Shown: positions 1-13,781 of the stretch, one piece after another
How positions within the stretch are numbered: the stretch's first letter is position 1
Layout: every line of letters begins with the position of its first letter
NCBI GenBank assembly: GCA_033297205.1
Contig: MU859061.1
Span: 248,001-312,000 of the forward strand
DNA from: Pseudoneurospora amorphoporcata
Taxonomy: Eukaryota; Ascomycota; Sordariomycetes; Sordariales; Sordariaceae
Length of the DNA: 64,000 bases
Direction of reading: 5' to 3'
Made by a program: the position numbers and the translations under genes
The notes under the pieces: model-generated
The model's input: the letters and a program-made list of their open reading frames with translations, nothing else
Database searches by the model: none
Told to the model about the DNA's origin: nothing

Positions 1-944
1 AAGTATTGGAACTTGTGGAAGTTGGCGGTCGCTAGGTTGACGGTTTGGTCGAGCGGGTTGACGAGCGAGGGGAGGAAGGGGCCGTAGGAGAGCTCGGAGA
101 TTATGTGGGAGAAGTTGAATGCTGCTCTGGTCGTTAGTGTTCATTGGTACAAAAGGAGGAGGGGTGGGGGGAAGAGAAAAGAGAAAAGAAAAAGACAAAC
201 CAGAATGATCCAAATGCTGTCCAAACCCCATATACCCATGTCCCTTTGCCGTAATATGAAAGTCTCCCTGGACTTTATTCAACTCCAAGCTTCCAAAAAC
301 CCTGCAACTGTCCGGCGTAGCACCCCACAGCCTCGGCGTCCTCGCCCACTTGGCCCTCTTGCGTCCAAGCGCAACAATATCATGCACATGTTCCTCCCCA
401 AACCCCTCGTCATGTCCTTGCAAGTAATCCTCCCCCGTAACCACCTTCCCCTGCGCATCCCTTCCCAATTTATGAATCCCCTTGTTGTCGACCCAGTGCT
501 GCCACACCGTCGGGTCGCGGTGCAGCTTGGAGGCGGCCAGGATGCGGTCGCCCGCCGCGTCTTGCACGTTGATGTGGATGTCTTGGCACTTCATCTTGAC
601 GACGATGTCGAGGTTGATGTCGAGACTGTGGGACACGCCCTTTTCGACGGCGAAGGTGTGGGACTCGGAACCGCGCCACCAACGACTGGCTTCGGACCAG
701 AAGAGGATGAAGGCGATTAGGGTCACGAAGACGGTCCATTTGCCGCCGGCGGTGGTGCGGGTTACGTATTGGGGTTTTGATTTGGCTGTGTAGTAGTTAG
801 CATGGGAAGATGTAGGGTTGGGGAGGAGGGTGTGGTAAATAGAGAGGGAGACGTACGGAAAGCGTCAAAGGCGCTGACTATGCTCCCCTTGGGGCCAAAG
901 GCGTCGTCGTCTAGTTGACGCTTCTCGTCGTTGTAGCCGTTCAT
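1..944 (-). CDS. ERV41: ERV41/ERGIC2-type COPII cargo receptor, 5' part (cut by window edge)
   Basis: Exons read as 944-857, 785-201 and 121-1, joined in phase (introns GTACGT...CACAG and GTTTGT...AGCAG); about 264 residues are visible and the C-terminal half lies off the left edge. The start is the ATG at 944. The protein has a short cytosolic N-terminus with an FDAFPK motif, a first membrane segment at about residues 46-61, then a lumenal region containing NVQDAAGDRI, and later the family block NFSHIISELSYGPF followed by NPLD. Erv41 pairs with Erv46 in vesicles cycling between ER and Golgi and retrieves ER proteins; that role is known for the family and inferred here. The second ERV membrane segment and C-terminal tail cannot be checked. 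Confidence 0.88.
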
Positions 945-3356
945 TTTGAGTGTTTCCTGATTGAAGGTTGCGCAACGTATGCTGGGTTGTAGTCCAGAAG
1001 CTGGATGCGATTCAGCAATCCGTCCCGGTGTCGTTGGTCCCCCTTCTTCCCCCTCTGCCACTTGTCAAGGCGTCAACCAAATCCGTTTCTCTAGTATTTC
1101 CTTTCCAAGATGTCTGAACTTCAGCTACCGCAAGCGAATGACGTATCGTCGAGAGATGATGGGCAGTTCCGGAAGGACAGAGGCTACGCAGCAGGTATTC
1201 CTCGGGGGAAATTGCGAATGCGCCCAAGCTAATTCGTTATCCGGTTCGCGAGGTTCGGTTCGGTGTTGAACTGGAGAGGTCCCCCGTGAGAGATGAAGAT
1301 TCAAACTACACCAAACACCCAAAGAAACAAAAGAACAAGTTCTAGAAAACGGGGCGGCTGAAAGACACTGGACGTTGCTTGCTCTTGCATTCCATTTGAT
1401 GAGGACAAGTGGACGTTGGTCCCCCGCGAAACGAATCCGCCGGGGCTTGGCGTTTGGCCGATCCCTGCGTTCCTGACAGGGGCCTGTTACGTTAGCTCGG
1501 GCATGGCGCATGGCTGGTGGGGAGCGCCGTTTGACATACTAAACCCTTACCCTGATGTGCACGGCTTTACCCCTGAATTCAATCCTCCTTTGTGACCAAG
1601 TCGTCAACAACGTCACTCCTTTACCGTTCCATGACAGTTTGTCTGGCGTTTGTAAGGACTTCTCCCTGATATATATCGAGAGTATGGAATTCTGTTTGAT
1701 GAATTTCACGTGTTCAATTGCACATCAAGTCCTTCACACACATCGTTTTGTCCAGCTTGTCTTGCTGCCATTCCTCCTCACACATCGATGGACAGTCGGG
1801 TACACTGGCAGTGATGTTGTTGACCTTTGGTCCCATTGTGCTAAACACGCTTTGAAATATCCGCCTAACTCTCTTCAGAGCTTTTGGTTTCTTTTGTGGC
1901 TTCCGTTATCATCCATTATGTACCACTTAAATCGTGCATTGTCAAGTGCGTTACGTTGGTTTCCATTCCGATGCCATGTTCTCACTCTGATCAGAGCGAA
2001 ATGGTTACTTTTCCTGCAACTTGCCATCCCCTTTTTATCATGTACGTCTTTGTCAGACCTTGGAATTATATTTGCCATAACAACCGTCCGTCTTTCGCCT
2101 GTTTTACTTCATGCCAGTCTTGGGCGTCAAAGTCCCAGGTATCTTTAGCCTTACAACTTCTAGGCTTGATTTGCAATGCCTGACCTTTATACCACAACGC
2201 ATTGAGGGAATCTGGAAAATCTGCATTTGAGGCTTGGGCGTGGTGTGTTTGATGTAATTTCCTTTGACGTATATCGCCTACAGTCTACTCTGCCTTCCAT
2301 CTCGGATACCTCCATCGTCTTTCCGGGTTTTCATCCCTTATTGCCAACTACAGCAAACAAAAATCAGAAGCTGGTGAGCAAGCCGCGCGGTGAGCTATTT
2401 TCCGAGATTCATTGCTGCTGAATGACGGGAAACTTCTTGCTGTGCTTCTTATCGCCATAGAACCCATTTATCTCTGTGATATTCCCGGCTCCTGGCAGCG
2501 AGCGATTGTCACATTACTTGATCAAAAAATACAGCTCGGAGGATAAAGACCAGGGAGATCCTCACGCGCATTTTCTTGTCCACAAACAGCTTCATTGCAC
2601 CTGCCCAACAGCGCCTTGGCTAGACGGGGACTTTCTTTCAACGGAGAGTACTGGCCATTCCTGCCCTCCGAACGGAGTTGAGAAAGACAGGTAATTTCCT
2701 TTGGCACCCCGCCGCCGGTGCAGTGCATTCGCCCCTTCTCCTCGAACAGATAAGTACCTATCAACTTCCACCTCTGCTCCCTTTTAATCTGGATGCTATT
2801 GGATTGCCCCGCAACTATCGTGACACTCCCGCTCTGCCGGGAACTTGGGAATCTTCCTTCAGCTACGTAATTCCTGCCACGATAAGTACCCGCCAAGACG
2901 GTGTCCGAGGTATCTCTTGCTCGGTACTTTATCATCCCCCATTTACCCAAGCAAACACACTCAAAAAGCGGAAGGCACGACGTCCTGGGCCCGCCCACTC
3001 CACCGCCTTCCCGTCCTCCCTACTTTCACCCAAGGTTTTCTTCTCATTACCGTGAGTTGCCCGGCGTCCCTATCATCTTCTTTCTCCTTCCATCAGCGCC
3101 CTGATCTCATCGCAAAAAACCAGTACCAAAACCTGGCAATTTCTCTCCCAATTTGTCAAATCTGTCATCGAATACTTCCCATCGGATAGCATCTCGAGAG
3201 CATACAATCCTTCACACTTCCGAGGCCAGACGCGTCCAAAGAACACGTACAATACTTGGTGCGTATCATCACAGGAGCGCTCACCTTCTGCATTGCTGAC
3301 GACTTATAGCCAGCACTGTGGCATTCAATCCAAGCGTCCTTAGTCGCGTCTTCAAC
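945..3356. other. Intergenic region between two divergent genes
   Basis: About 2.4 kb upstream of both the ERV41-type gene and the large + strand gene. It holds both promoters and leaders. A 197-codon open frame starting with a true ATG at 1555 has no recognisable domain and a composition like translated non-coding DNA, so it is not called. No repeat, tRNA or mobile element is recognised. Confidence 0.5.
3259..3309 (+). other. Probable 5' leader intron of the downstream gene
   Basis: A GTGCGT donor at 3259, a GCTGAC branch-like site near 3291 and a TAG acceptor at 3307-3309 lie just upstream of the ATG at 3357. Size and signals match fungal introns; no transcript evidence is available. Confidence 0.4.
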
Positions 3357-6300
3357 ATGAAGGACCGCGACAAAAATGGCCAATCGGCCGAGGATGAAGC
3401 AGAGCGGCAGAGGAAAGCCATCCTGGAAAAGGCCATGATGGATGATCTCGGCATTGCTCGTGTCGAAGACCTGCCGTTGGAGGATATTGACGCCCCTCCT
3501 CGTCATAGCCGCCATGATGGTCGGAGACCCGATCGCCTCAAGATGCCTCAACCCGCTCCCGCTGTGTCGGATTTCTGGGCAGAGGCCCAGCGGCAGGGTG
3601 TGTTTGACGATGATGATGCTCTTGCTGTCAAGGATCTTGATCCTCTTGGAGGCGGAAGACTCTATGCCACCCGCCAGGAAGTCGCGGCTTTGGGTAGCCG
3701 CCTCATTCATGGCATCAGAGACCAGTACGTATCCACTCTCCGTGTGTTCCGCGTCACACCTTCGACTGACCTTGTCATGACAGTGCTCAAAGAGTGTTGA
3801 ACCCCGAGCTTGAGAGCCGCCTTGCTAAACAATACCATGGCCGCGGACGAGAGATACCCCCAAACCGAAAAATCAACATTGGCAAAGGCATGAAAACCTC
3901 CGCTCTCGGGGTTGTTTATCATGAAGCTCAGCCGGTCAGGCAATTTCCCCCGGGCTACCAACCATCCACCAGGACGCCAACCACGCAAGTGCCAATGCAC
4001 ACTCTTCCTCCAAGCAGACCTCCCCGTCCATTATCTTCCACAGCCCCCCGTCAACTGGTCCCTCCCAAACAAGAACGTTCGTCGTCCCGAAATGGAGTTA
4101 CATCTCCTGCAACTTCCACTGCGCCTTCCAGAGAGACTTCTCGGGCGCCCTCAATTGAGCCCCGTTGGCTTTCTGTAATCCAGGCCCAGACACAGTCTCG
4201 CCTGACTGTTGCGTCGAATGGTCCACGCCAAACCTCCGCAAGTCAGCAGCTCCGGGATGTGGGCAATGAAAATCTTCCTCTTTCACCAGAACTGTCCAAT
4301 GTTGTCTTCAGATGTGAAGTTGACTTTCCCATTCCGCTCAGCGCGCTTGACCGGTCGTCTGTGCCCTCCAGGGGCATGGTCTATCTCTCCGCGGCCGAAA
4401 GACCACATTTGGGATTCTTCACATCGACTCGCGATGGCAACCACGATGGCCAATGGCCTATTTCCCACTACTACCATCATTCTATTGACTCCTCCCGGCA
4501 GTTGATAATTCTTTTCAGGGGCCCAGATGGTAATACTGTCAAAGATACTTGCACAGTCAACTTCACGTCCTATATGGACGCGGAGGACTTTCACAAGACA
4601 CTCAAGCGTCTCCGGGCTGGGGAATACTTGGGCCAGGTCAACGAAAGCTCCAGGCAGGTGTTAGAGCCCACCGCCCAAGAGGCAACTCAAGCCACCGTGG
4701 AGGAATCCTCCACGCCGGCTCCTCAGAACCCCGTGTCTCGAGCTCAAGCAGAACAAGCAACTACATCAGATTCCGACACAGTCGTAAGACAACCATATGC
4801 ACCGAATCTCAACACAGCCCGAGCAGAGAACCAAGAGGTACTGGCTGGTACGCTTATTGACTTCGACACTTTTGATGACGATCCATCGACGGTCCAGCCA
4901 AGCTATGCTCAATCTGAAGCAGCGGAACTGCTCTCTACCCTTGACCCTATTGACTACGATCTTGAGCATGTCGACGATTACCTTCAGTTCCAGCAAGCAC
5001 AAGCTGAAGCCGCGGACCAGAACTATGGGCTTGATGTTATCAAGCAAGAATTTGTCGACAGATACCGCTTGCTGTTGCAGAACCTGATCAAAGTAGTGGG
5101 TGAAGTGCCGACACACAAGACAAATCGCGGTGCTTCTACGATGATCGACGGACTCCAGATCTGCGTGATGAAAAATGCAATGGCTGATGAATGCGGTCTC
5201 GATGACACAACCAAAAAAGAGCTTCTGAGGCAGATTTGGGGCGACTCTCAACCCGTAGATGCCGAGGATTCTACCAACGACATTCAATCGGCCTCCGATC
5301 CTCCGCCAAACCGCCCGGAAACTCCCAGACCTCCCCCTAAAACCGCAAAAACAACTCCTCGTGAGACTACTAGGGCACCTCCCCCTAGAGTGGCTACACA
5401 GACACGCCGTCGAGTGTACCAACGTCCATTTTTGGTATCACTATACGATAACCGTTTGCAGCCTCCCCACTGGTTCAGGGAGCTGGCTTTTATGCCCGCG
5501 TTCTCTAGGATGAACCAGCCTCCTTCGCCTTGTCAGAGCTTGGAAGATACACTTTCGGCCGCGACGCCTGCTACTCCCACTCCGCTCTCAGCGGCTGCAT
5601 ACCTGCCTCTTGATTTTTCCAGGACCCGAGCCAGCCATGCCTGGGTAATGGCGACAGAGGCCTCGGAGACTGTAAGGTCTACGCCCTCCATTACCTCCGA
5701 GTCAACAGTTCAAGAAGCGCAAGCAGAGACCCAGGAGCCACACATCGAAGAGTCTACACCGGTAATTTCCCTGGAGACAACTGCGAGTCCATCCCATGAA
5801 GAGCACGTAGATGCAGACATCCACAGTGTACCCGAGCTTATCTCTTTGGCCGTTCCGGAGCCAATCAGGCCTTCGTCAACCCACGCCAATCTTCGTGGCC
5901 TCCGAAACTCACGGTGGGCTAGACCCGGTGATCGCCTTGAGACTGAAGGAGCCTTTACAGGTCCTCAATTCTGGTCTTGCACCGCCCTTCGAGAGCTTGC
6001 ACAACTTGAACCGCAGGCCCCAGTGAATGCTACTCCTGCCGAGTTAGCGGAAATGTTTTCTGCTAAGTCTTCTGGTCAGAGTATTGAGCATGCCACTCCT
6101 CGCCTTGCACCTGCTCAGCAAAACGACAGACCCACTGCAGTGCCTGATAACCGGCCTGCCACTCCCCCCAACGATACTTCAAGTATTGGAGGACTGACAC
6201 AGACACCTCTCGCAACACACCGTGTTGTTGACACGGCTACTCAGCAGGCGAGCTCTATCAGCATACCGCCTCCTCAAATAGAGCCGCCGGTTCCCTCTAG

Positions 6301-6649
6301 CAGTCATGCCAACCGCGGCCTGGCTGGCTCTAGGTTTGCGATTAGTCCGGTGCCAGAGAGTTCCTTCGTACCGGCTTCTCCTCAACCCGAGAAATCTACT
6401 CTTCCTAGCAACTCCACCAACCTTTGTTTAGCCGGGTCCAGGTTTGCTCGCAGTCTGACACCAGATAGCCCCAGTGGTACCAACTCGCCCGCCGTCCAAG
6501 CCCAATCGCAGGCTCCTGTTGTCAAGGGCCAACCGCCGGCTCTCGCTCCCAAGCCTTCCAACCGCGGCTTGGCTGGATCGAGGTTCGCTTCTGGCGAGGT
6601 GCTATCCAGCTCTGGTAGATTTACGGGCTTGTGCCATCATCGGACGTAG
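3357..6649 (+). CDS. Large disordered protein with repeated GLAGSRFA-like motifs, function unknown
   Basis: Two exons, 3357-3724 and 3784-6649, joined in phase over a 59-nt GTACGT...GACAG intron, giving 1077 residues. The start is the ATG at 3357; the frame runs slightly further upstream but without an ATG. Most of the protein is Pro/Ser/Thr/Gln-rich and looks disordered. Two stretches look folded: about residues 165-270 (hydrophobic, with paired aromatic residues) and about 410-480 (predicted helical). The last 250 residues carry four copies of a short motif reading roughly N-x-GL-x-x-SR[WF]A (near 5890, 6307, 6415 and 6562). I do not recognise an enzymatic domain. The motif suggests a binding-site array, but that is inference. 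The right-hand neighbour converges on it. Confidence 0.8.
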
Positions 6650-7759
6650 CCACGTTGAGATTTGGCAGTTCAAGGGTATGTTGCCAAATCCCTACACACT
6701 AGTTGTTGCCGACTTTGTGCCGCTAGCTGAGTTCATCGTACGAGGCAAGACGGGTTTCTCCCACCGTGGTATCTCTTGTCCTAAACTTTCCAACTCAAGA
6801 CCGCACCATCACCACCCTTCCAGACCCCGATAATGAAACCATCAATCAGAGAGTTTCCAAAGCCCTCAAAAAGTCATCACAGTGCTCCTATAACCATTAC
6901 TCGTTGCATTTCCCTCTATTACAGGGGCAACAACACCAGACACCCCAATTTTCTTCAGTTTGTCGGTTTCTTAACGGCAAGCTTTGGCTCTTCGGTATCT
7001 CTTTCTGCACCTCTGACGTCCAAGCAGAGCAGGGTCAGATTGCATTACTTTGACCTCCTTCCCGCCCTATCCAAATTCAGAGACCGGGTTGACGCTTGAC
7101 GGTTCCTTGCCGATTTCATCCCTTTTCGGTCAACAAGTCTCTGCTGTCCGTGGCTTTCGACACAACTATGGCGTCTCCGCCTGCCGTACCGTCGTCTCCG
7201 AAAGAGGTGGAGAAGAAATATACCATAATCGATGGGTGGAATAGCGAGATCTGCTTTGTTTTCTTTTCTTCTTTGCTCTTTCAAAGTCATATACAGGCGA
7301 TGTGGGGGGATGACAGTCTGGTATGCCAGCTATGAAGCAGCGTAGAAAGGGCGAGATACTTAGAAAGAGTAAACCGGAAAACATATGGGGTGTAGATGGA
7401 TCAATATCCAAACATATGGCAAACAATGTAGAGTAATGTAGTCATTAGTATTCAAAGTTGGTCCCAAATGCTGATGATGTGCTTTCGGTGACCGAAAAGT
7501 GATTGATTCCGAGGTCGTGCGCGGAGGAGAACCTGTGAGCGGCAAAGGTCAGTCCCGCATCCGTAAATTGGAAGTAGAAAGGTTCATGCCACACCTACGA
7601 TTGAAAAGCCAGTGTCACTCCCGCCCCAACATGGAACATTACAATCACATACACCAACACGCCATTTTTTCCCCCAAACAGAAGCACATGGTATCATTCG
7701 CTTTAACCACAAACTACAACTCCCTCCCCAAGCCTCCCTTCTCATTATCGACATTTTCC
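6650..7759. other. Convergent 3' flank
   Basis: Lies between the 3' ends of two convergent genes. Pyrimidine-rich and purine-rich tracts and small open frames only; nothing recognisable. Confidence 0.5.
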
Positions 7760-10700
7760 TCATCCACCACCACCACCTCCTCTATTTCCACTCCCACCAC
7801 CAACCCTAGCCCCCGAGCCAGACCCAGACCCCAACCCTCCCATCCCCGCCGTCCCAAGCAAGAAGTCCAGCCCATCTAACTCACTCCCCAGCCCCCCTCC
7901 CCCTCCCGTGAGTGATTCATTATCCGCCAATTGTTCCAGCAGACTCAAAAAGGGATCCTTTTCTTCTGCGCCTGTGCTTCCTTTATCACTTGCTGTTGGC
8001 TTGTTCTCGCCAGATGCTGAATTATCATCGGCTTCACCACCTGGGTTCCACGGTGCCGGGCTAGAGAAGGCGTTGGTGGGTAGGTCGCCGAACATGGAGT
8101 CGAAGTGATGGGTGGTGCTAGGGCGGGGAGTAGAGGGGCGTTGAAGGTTGGTGAAGTTTAGTTGGGGGCTGAAGCCTGATGGGGTGAGGCTAGAGCCGCC
8201 AGAGAGGTTGGAGAGGGAGGAGATTCCTTGGCCTAGGGCTATGGAGTTGGAGCGTGGGTGGTGGTTGTTGGTGTTGTTGTTGTTGTTGTTGTTGGAGGTG
8301 AGGGAGGAAAAGTTGTTGGTTGATGAGTTAGTGTTCGAGGGCCCAATGTTGGTGTCGGTTAGGGAGCCTAACATGGAGTGGAATTGTGCTCGTTCATGTT
8401 GGAGGTCATGTTGTTGTGATAACGATGGAGTGTGAGGTATCCCGGGTGATGGTTGAAGGTCGCCTAGGGAGGACATGGGGAATGATGCGGTGTGGGGGTG
8501 TGAGGGTGTCGGGAGGCCGGTGCTAAAGTTGCCGTTGCCGCTGATGGACAGTAGACTCTTGATATCTGGTCGTTTCCTCCCTGATGGCGCGGTGTTCTTC
8601 CTCTTGAGGTTCGGTCTGCTGAGCGCCGAGTCACCAGCGCCACTACCGGCCAGACGGGGTGCATACGAATCGTGCCCAGGATATGTGTCGGTCGTAAAGT
8701 CCACTATTACATCGGCCAGACTCAAGTTGGCCGCATCGAAATTGAATGACTGTCCTCCTGGACCACCAATGTTTACGTATCGATCGAAGAAGTCTTCAAG
8801 GTGGAAGACTGGTGAGTATCGTATCGAGTTGTTGGCAACGCTCTTTACGAGCTCCGAGTGAGCATCGTATATGCTCTGTAGTGTTTCGCGCTGGTGCTGG
8901 ACACTGGCCCATGAATACCGTAGCTCGCTCAGTTGCTGCATTTCTCGGGAGAGAAACTCGGGAGACGAGCTGAAGACGTTCATTTCCCCCGTAATCCCAT
9001 GTCTGCTGTAGTGGGCGCCATGAACGTGTACCGTTCCAGCCGTACATATACAGTAGCCAACAAACGCAGGCCATTCGATTGACGCCATCTGTTTTCCGAG
9101 TTCCACGAGTTCGGCAATGGCGTTGGCATGTAGGAAACACATGTTGGTGGCTTCAATCTGCCAAGATTGGTGTTGTCCTGATCCAGCGAGTTCGGATAGA
9201 TCAATCGGAAGGAAGGGTCGGTATATTAGACAATGGACCAGATGGTAGATGAGCTTGCTCAGAACAAGCACAGTTGAGTCTGTGTGACCGAACAAGGAAT
9301 GAAGGCTGGAAAAGGCATCTTCCGTCCCAGAAGCCCAGACATCGAGGTCCTGCCGGATCTTTGACAAGTTGGAGAGCGAGTGCCATGGAAAGTGCGAGTC
9401 GCCTTTGGCTCCTCCAGATGCCAGATATTGATTCGTAGTACCGAGGATTCGGGCAATGTCGATAAGCAGTCCGTTGCTTCCTTGCGACCTCTTCCCACTC
9501 CCATGGAAGTATTGCAGATTCGAGCCACTCTGAAAGAAGTCCCCTTCCACGGGCAATGCTGCTGGATTTGGGGACCAGCTTGGGAGCCTTAACAAGATCG
9601 TTTTGTCCCTAATCAGAGATGGCCTTTTTGAACCGGAGACCATGAACCTGTCAAGTAGGTAGCAGCTCCAAAACAGTCGCCTTCGCGTTTCTCGTTCGAC
9701 CGGGGTGACTCGGGCACTGATATCCATTTCACGGTGAAGCTCCAGAGCCATGGCCATTCCTACAGCGTTTGCTGGTACAAGTTAGCTTTAGGGGAGGGCA
9801 TAGGTGCTCAAACTAGAATCATACTCAAAAGCATATATCCCTTTTTCCCTTTCCCTGCGGCAGTAAAAGCTGTTACCAGCAGTAACAAGGCCTGCAAAGC
9901 ATCCACACTCGGTTCATCCGTGTCTAACTCTGACCTGGAACGAGCAGCGTAGTCTTCGCTGAGCTTGATGGCGGATTGGTACCCCTTTGGATGAGGTGTA
10001 TACCTTGCGGCTACAGCACAAACAGCATGCAATAGGTAGTTGGGGACCTGGTGCAGCTGAAGACGTTGGCGGAATGTCGATTCGTCCAGTACGTGAAAAG
10101 GCTTTGCGTGAAAGCGGGTGAAGTATGTGTCAAACAAAACGGTCGGCTGGACTTCGGGCATCGATGTTGAGTGCCGCTCGACATTCTGTGGCCTTGTTCT
10201 GTTTGTTAGCAGCCATTGATACTCCCTCTGATCTCTACACTACACTCACTGACTAAAAGGCTGTTGAAGCTCTCTAGAATCGTGCGGACGGGGAGTTTCC
10301 AGCGGGTCATCTTTTGAAAATTGTTCCCTCTGGTTCGTACTGGTGCTCGTTGACGTTGGGGAAGATGAAGAATCGGCTACAATGTTGGGTGTGTCTTGGA
10401 CCGTTGGCGTTTCTGGCTCCCCCTTTTCCTTCAGTTTTGCTTCCAAGCCATCCACTCGCTTCAGTAATGCCTCCAAGACATCGGTCTTTGGGCCCCTCTT
10501 TTTCGGCACGGCATCTATAATGAAATTACCTGTCAGTATGCTTTGCTCGGCGTTTTAGGTCTGATGACCTCCAGGAGCCGCGGGTGGGGTAGGGTTTCGG
10601 GTATGACAACGCACCGTAGATGCATGGACATTGGAAGATTTGACAGGCTTCACAGGCGGGTCGAAGGCGGTTGCATTTGATCTGTGACACCCGGCCCGGT

Positions 10701-10916
10701 TAGTTGTGATTGTGTTCCCAAACTGCTCAGCACGTGTGGCGTAGATACCTTGCGTTTCCGACATGACTTGCAGTTCATGGATTCACGGGGCTCATTGCTG
10801 AGTCGGCGGGCGGGCAACCGCTCAATTCCAACCTGGGGACGAGGAAGAGACATGGCTCCCGGATGAACTCGAGGAAAATCGGTGACGGCCTCGGCGTCAT
10901 AGGCCTGAATGCTCAT
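7760..10916 (-). CDS. Zn(II)2Cys6 fungal transcription factor
   Basis: Five exons (10916-10749, 10681-10615, 10514-10250, 10198-9825, 9771-7760), all phase-consistent, give 961 residues. The zinc cluster is split by the first intron and reads C49-x2-C52-x6-C59-x6-C66-x2-C69-x6-C76. It is followed by a basic linker with KKRGPKTD and a short leucine-rich coiled coil (LLKRVDGLEAKL), the usual dimerisation element. Residues about 200-600 match the fungal-specific transcription factor middle domain, including RETRRRLFWSCYLLDRF. The C-terminal third is low complexity, with an Asn run near 8260-8290 and a Gly-rich end. Family members bind CGG-type half-sites as nuclear dimers; the target genes cannot be told. 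The frame stays open upstream of 10916 to about 11225, so a longer N-terminus is possible. Confidence 0.88.
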
Positions 10917-13781
10917 GACGATGTTGGTGGATGATGGCCAAGATGGTGAAGATGGAAGTGAAAGCCTCAGAGTCTCGTTATCGCCGTCTCTGATGTTGCA
11001 TTGTCGTCGAAGCACCTCTGGGCTTGAAGCCTCGTATAAGTCGGAAAGAGGCCAATGGAAGGAGATGATGTGATGTTTGGACCTGATGAGAGGGCGACTT
11101 TGGCCAAGGGCGATAACGTGGACGAGTTTTCCTATATCTCGAGTCTGCGTCTCACTGATCATACACCGGACATGGAAGGGATAGAGGCGCGGATGGTTGT
11201 AAATGTCGGCGTCGAAGGATGACAAGACATGATCAAGCAGAATTCAGGATCACGACAAAGATGAAAAAGAAGGTTTCGAGCAACATTCGCAAGCGAGTTC
11301 ATGGAGTTGAGTAGAGAGCGAATAAGACAGGGGACTTGGCCAAGAAGACTAAAAGTGGTCGAGTAAAGGTACCCCTACATTACGTACTGTCAATACCACC
11401 TTGCTGGTGAGTAGCCCCGCAGCAGCGGTACATGCTGGTAGTGCCGCGTGAGATGCTGGGAGTGAAGCTGGGTAAGATGCCGGGGCAAGTGTGTCGTTCG
11501 GCGAATTCGGTAGGTTAGCGCCGGGCGAGCTGGATGCATCGATTGCCGCAGTCCAGGTCTGTGAGCAAAGACGACGACATCAGCCGGCCGGTCTTTACTC
11601 AAGTCGCAAGGGAAGAAGCCCATCCATGGTAGTTGGGAGTAACGGTTGTTGGGTTGGATGGTATAGACTTTCATTGGGAAGACGAGAGGCAACGACAGGC
11701 CGAAGAAATGTGGAGTGAAGAAACAGAAAACCTGAAAGACATGCGTGCATTCATGTTCTCTCGCGTGAGCCATGTCAAGAATGGAAGCACCATCACTTGG
11801 GTCCACTGACCGCTAACGGCCTGGAATCCAGGATCGACATGGGGTCCTTGCGGGGGAAGGAATGAGGGGAAAAGGGGAGACCGGGATCGGGTGCGTTTAC
11901 CCCCGTTCAGAACTTGACTGCAGAAGTATACAGTGTTTGGGTACAGTACGACGACGACCACTGCAACCGTACAGCTCTCTCCAAGTTCCTCCAACTCGCA
12001 ACTTGCACCTCAATCAAGACTCTTTACATTGACAAGAGCGTCAATGATTCCTCCCAACTTTACCTTAAGCTGTCCCAACAAGGTGCTCGTCAATGGCCAG
12101 GCCAATTTGAGACGGCCGACCCAGTCAATGGGACGTCGCAGACCTCAATCCCCTGTAGACCACTCCACTACCCTCTGATCTCGCCAACTTTTTACTTTCA
12201 CGGTTCGTGTCTCGCTTCTTCGTCTTTGATGCTGGATTCCACGCGTCCTCTGTGTTCTTCAGATCTGATCATGACCCAGCCCAGGCGGATCGCACGACCA
12301 TCTCGGCCGAAACAAGACCCAGCAATTTGACATGACATTCACTGATGCTCGTAGTCTCGAACCCAAAGTCCATTATGACGAAACACGTCTCGGTGCGGAC
12401 CCCACGTACCCCTACATGTGTCACGAGACGGAAGATCCAGCGGAAACCATCCCCAACCTCGGCGCCTTATTGCCATTGCCGCACGAATAGCAGTCCCCAA
12501 TACGTTTGCAAAGGAGCTATCCCCAAGTGATAATCCAGATCCTCGCAGTCTGTAGACAGGTGTCAGGGCAACCCTCCATAGCTGCACCCCAGACCAGGTG
12601 TTCCAGAGTTCAATACATCGCGGAACCGCTCACGGTGAGCATCCCTGATCTGGTTGCAATCTCCTGAAAACCCAGATACGGAAGTCTGTCTCTTCAGCGT
12701 CACCATACGGACTTGCTCCACCAACCTGGTGCCTCGTCTATTAATAAGCGACTCGCACACATACCGCCCGAGACACCGCGGTTACTTCAAGTCCAGTCTT
12801 ACTTAGTATATGCACCCCGCAAACCGTCATGCTGACAGTTTTTTAGACTTCAGTTACCGACGGGCGACGAGACACCAAGATCGATGTGGATGCGGCTTGG
12901 CAGGCACCATATCAAGATGGCGCAAACCCATGCATCCTCCAACCTTCTTTTGACACCAAAGTGCAATGGACCGCTGACTTCAACCGGAGCTCGGAGTCCT
13001 ATTGCATGCCTCCTCCTGGCCCCCTTACTTCAACACAGGCCCGGGTTCTCCATTATTGATCCAAGCCGGCGTTTTACACCAGAGAACGCCAAGGCACAGA
13101 CCGCCAACGACGGCTCCATTCTCCCGACATCACGGATTGACAGTCACCGGCGACCATTCTTGTCCTTTGGGCTCTTTCCCATGAAACAATACTTTCAACC
13201 CTAGTGCCAAGCCAAGGCGTTAGCTATATACGCTGGAAAAGGTGAGATGCGGCTCGGAGGATGAGTGACCGAACTGTCGGATCGGGACGCTTTGGGGTTG
13301 GGGCGCCGTTGGCACGGATGCAGCTACCGTGCCATTCATGTTTCCCCAGCTCGGTATTGTTGCGCACCATTACAAAAGGAACTACCAAAGCTCATAGAGG
13401 TGAGGTCGGGTATACCTCCCATTGGATACCATGGCGACGCTGCACTTCGGGCCCGTCAGGAGAGTCTTTACAGTTCAAGTCAACATGACATCTAGACTTT
13501 GGTTCGTATGAGGCCTTAGTCTAGACGTTCTTTTAGCTGACAGGCGTTAAGCTACGTGCCATGATTGCAGTAGGTTTTCTTGTCCCTAAAAAGGGAGAGG
13601 AACAACAAAATCCTTCCACCTGCTTCACCTTCCTATCATCACCAACCCGGTGCCATTCTGGTCGACGGGTTAACATTCAACTTGACTCTTCAACAACTTT
13701 GCAGAGGCTTTGTAAGTGTCAGACATAGGACCAGTAAGCCAGAATCAGCTATTACACAACTGCATATGGGTAAGTAAGTAG

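Noticed and set aside
1555..2148. 197-codon open frame with a true ATG
   Set aside because: No domain, Leu/Ser/His/Cys-rich composition like translated non-coding DNA, and no splice partner.
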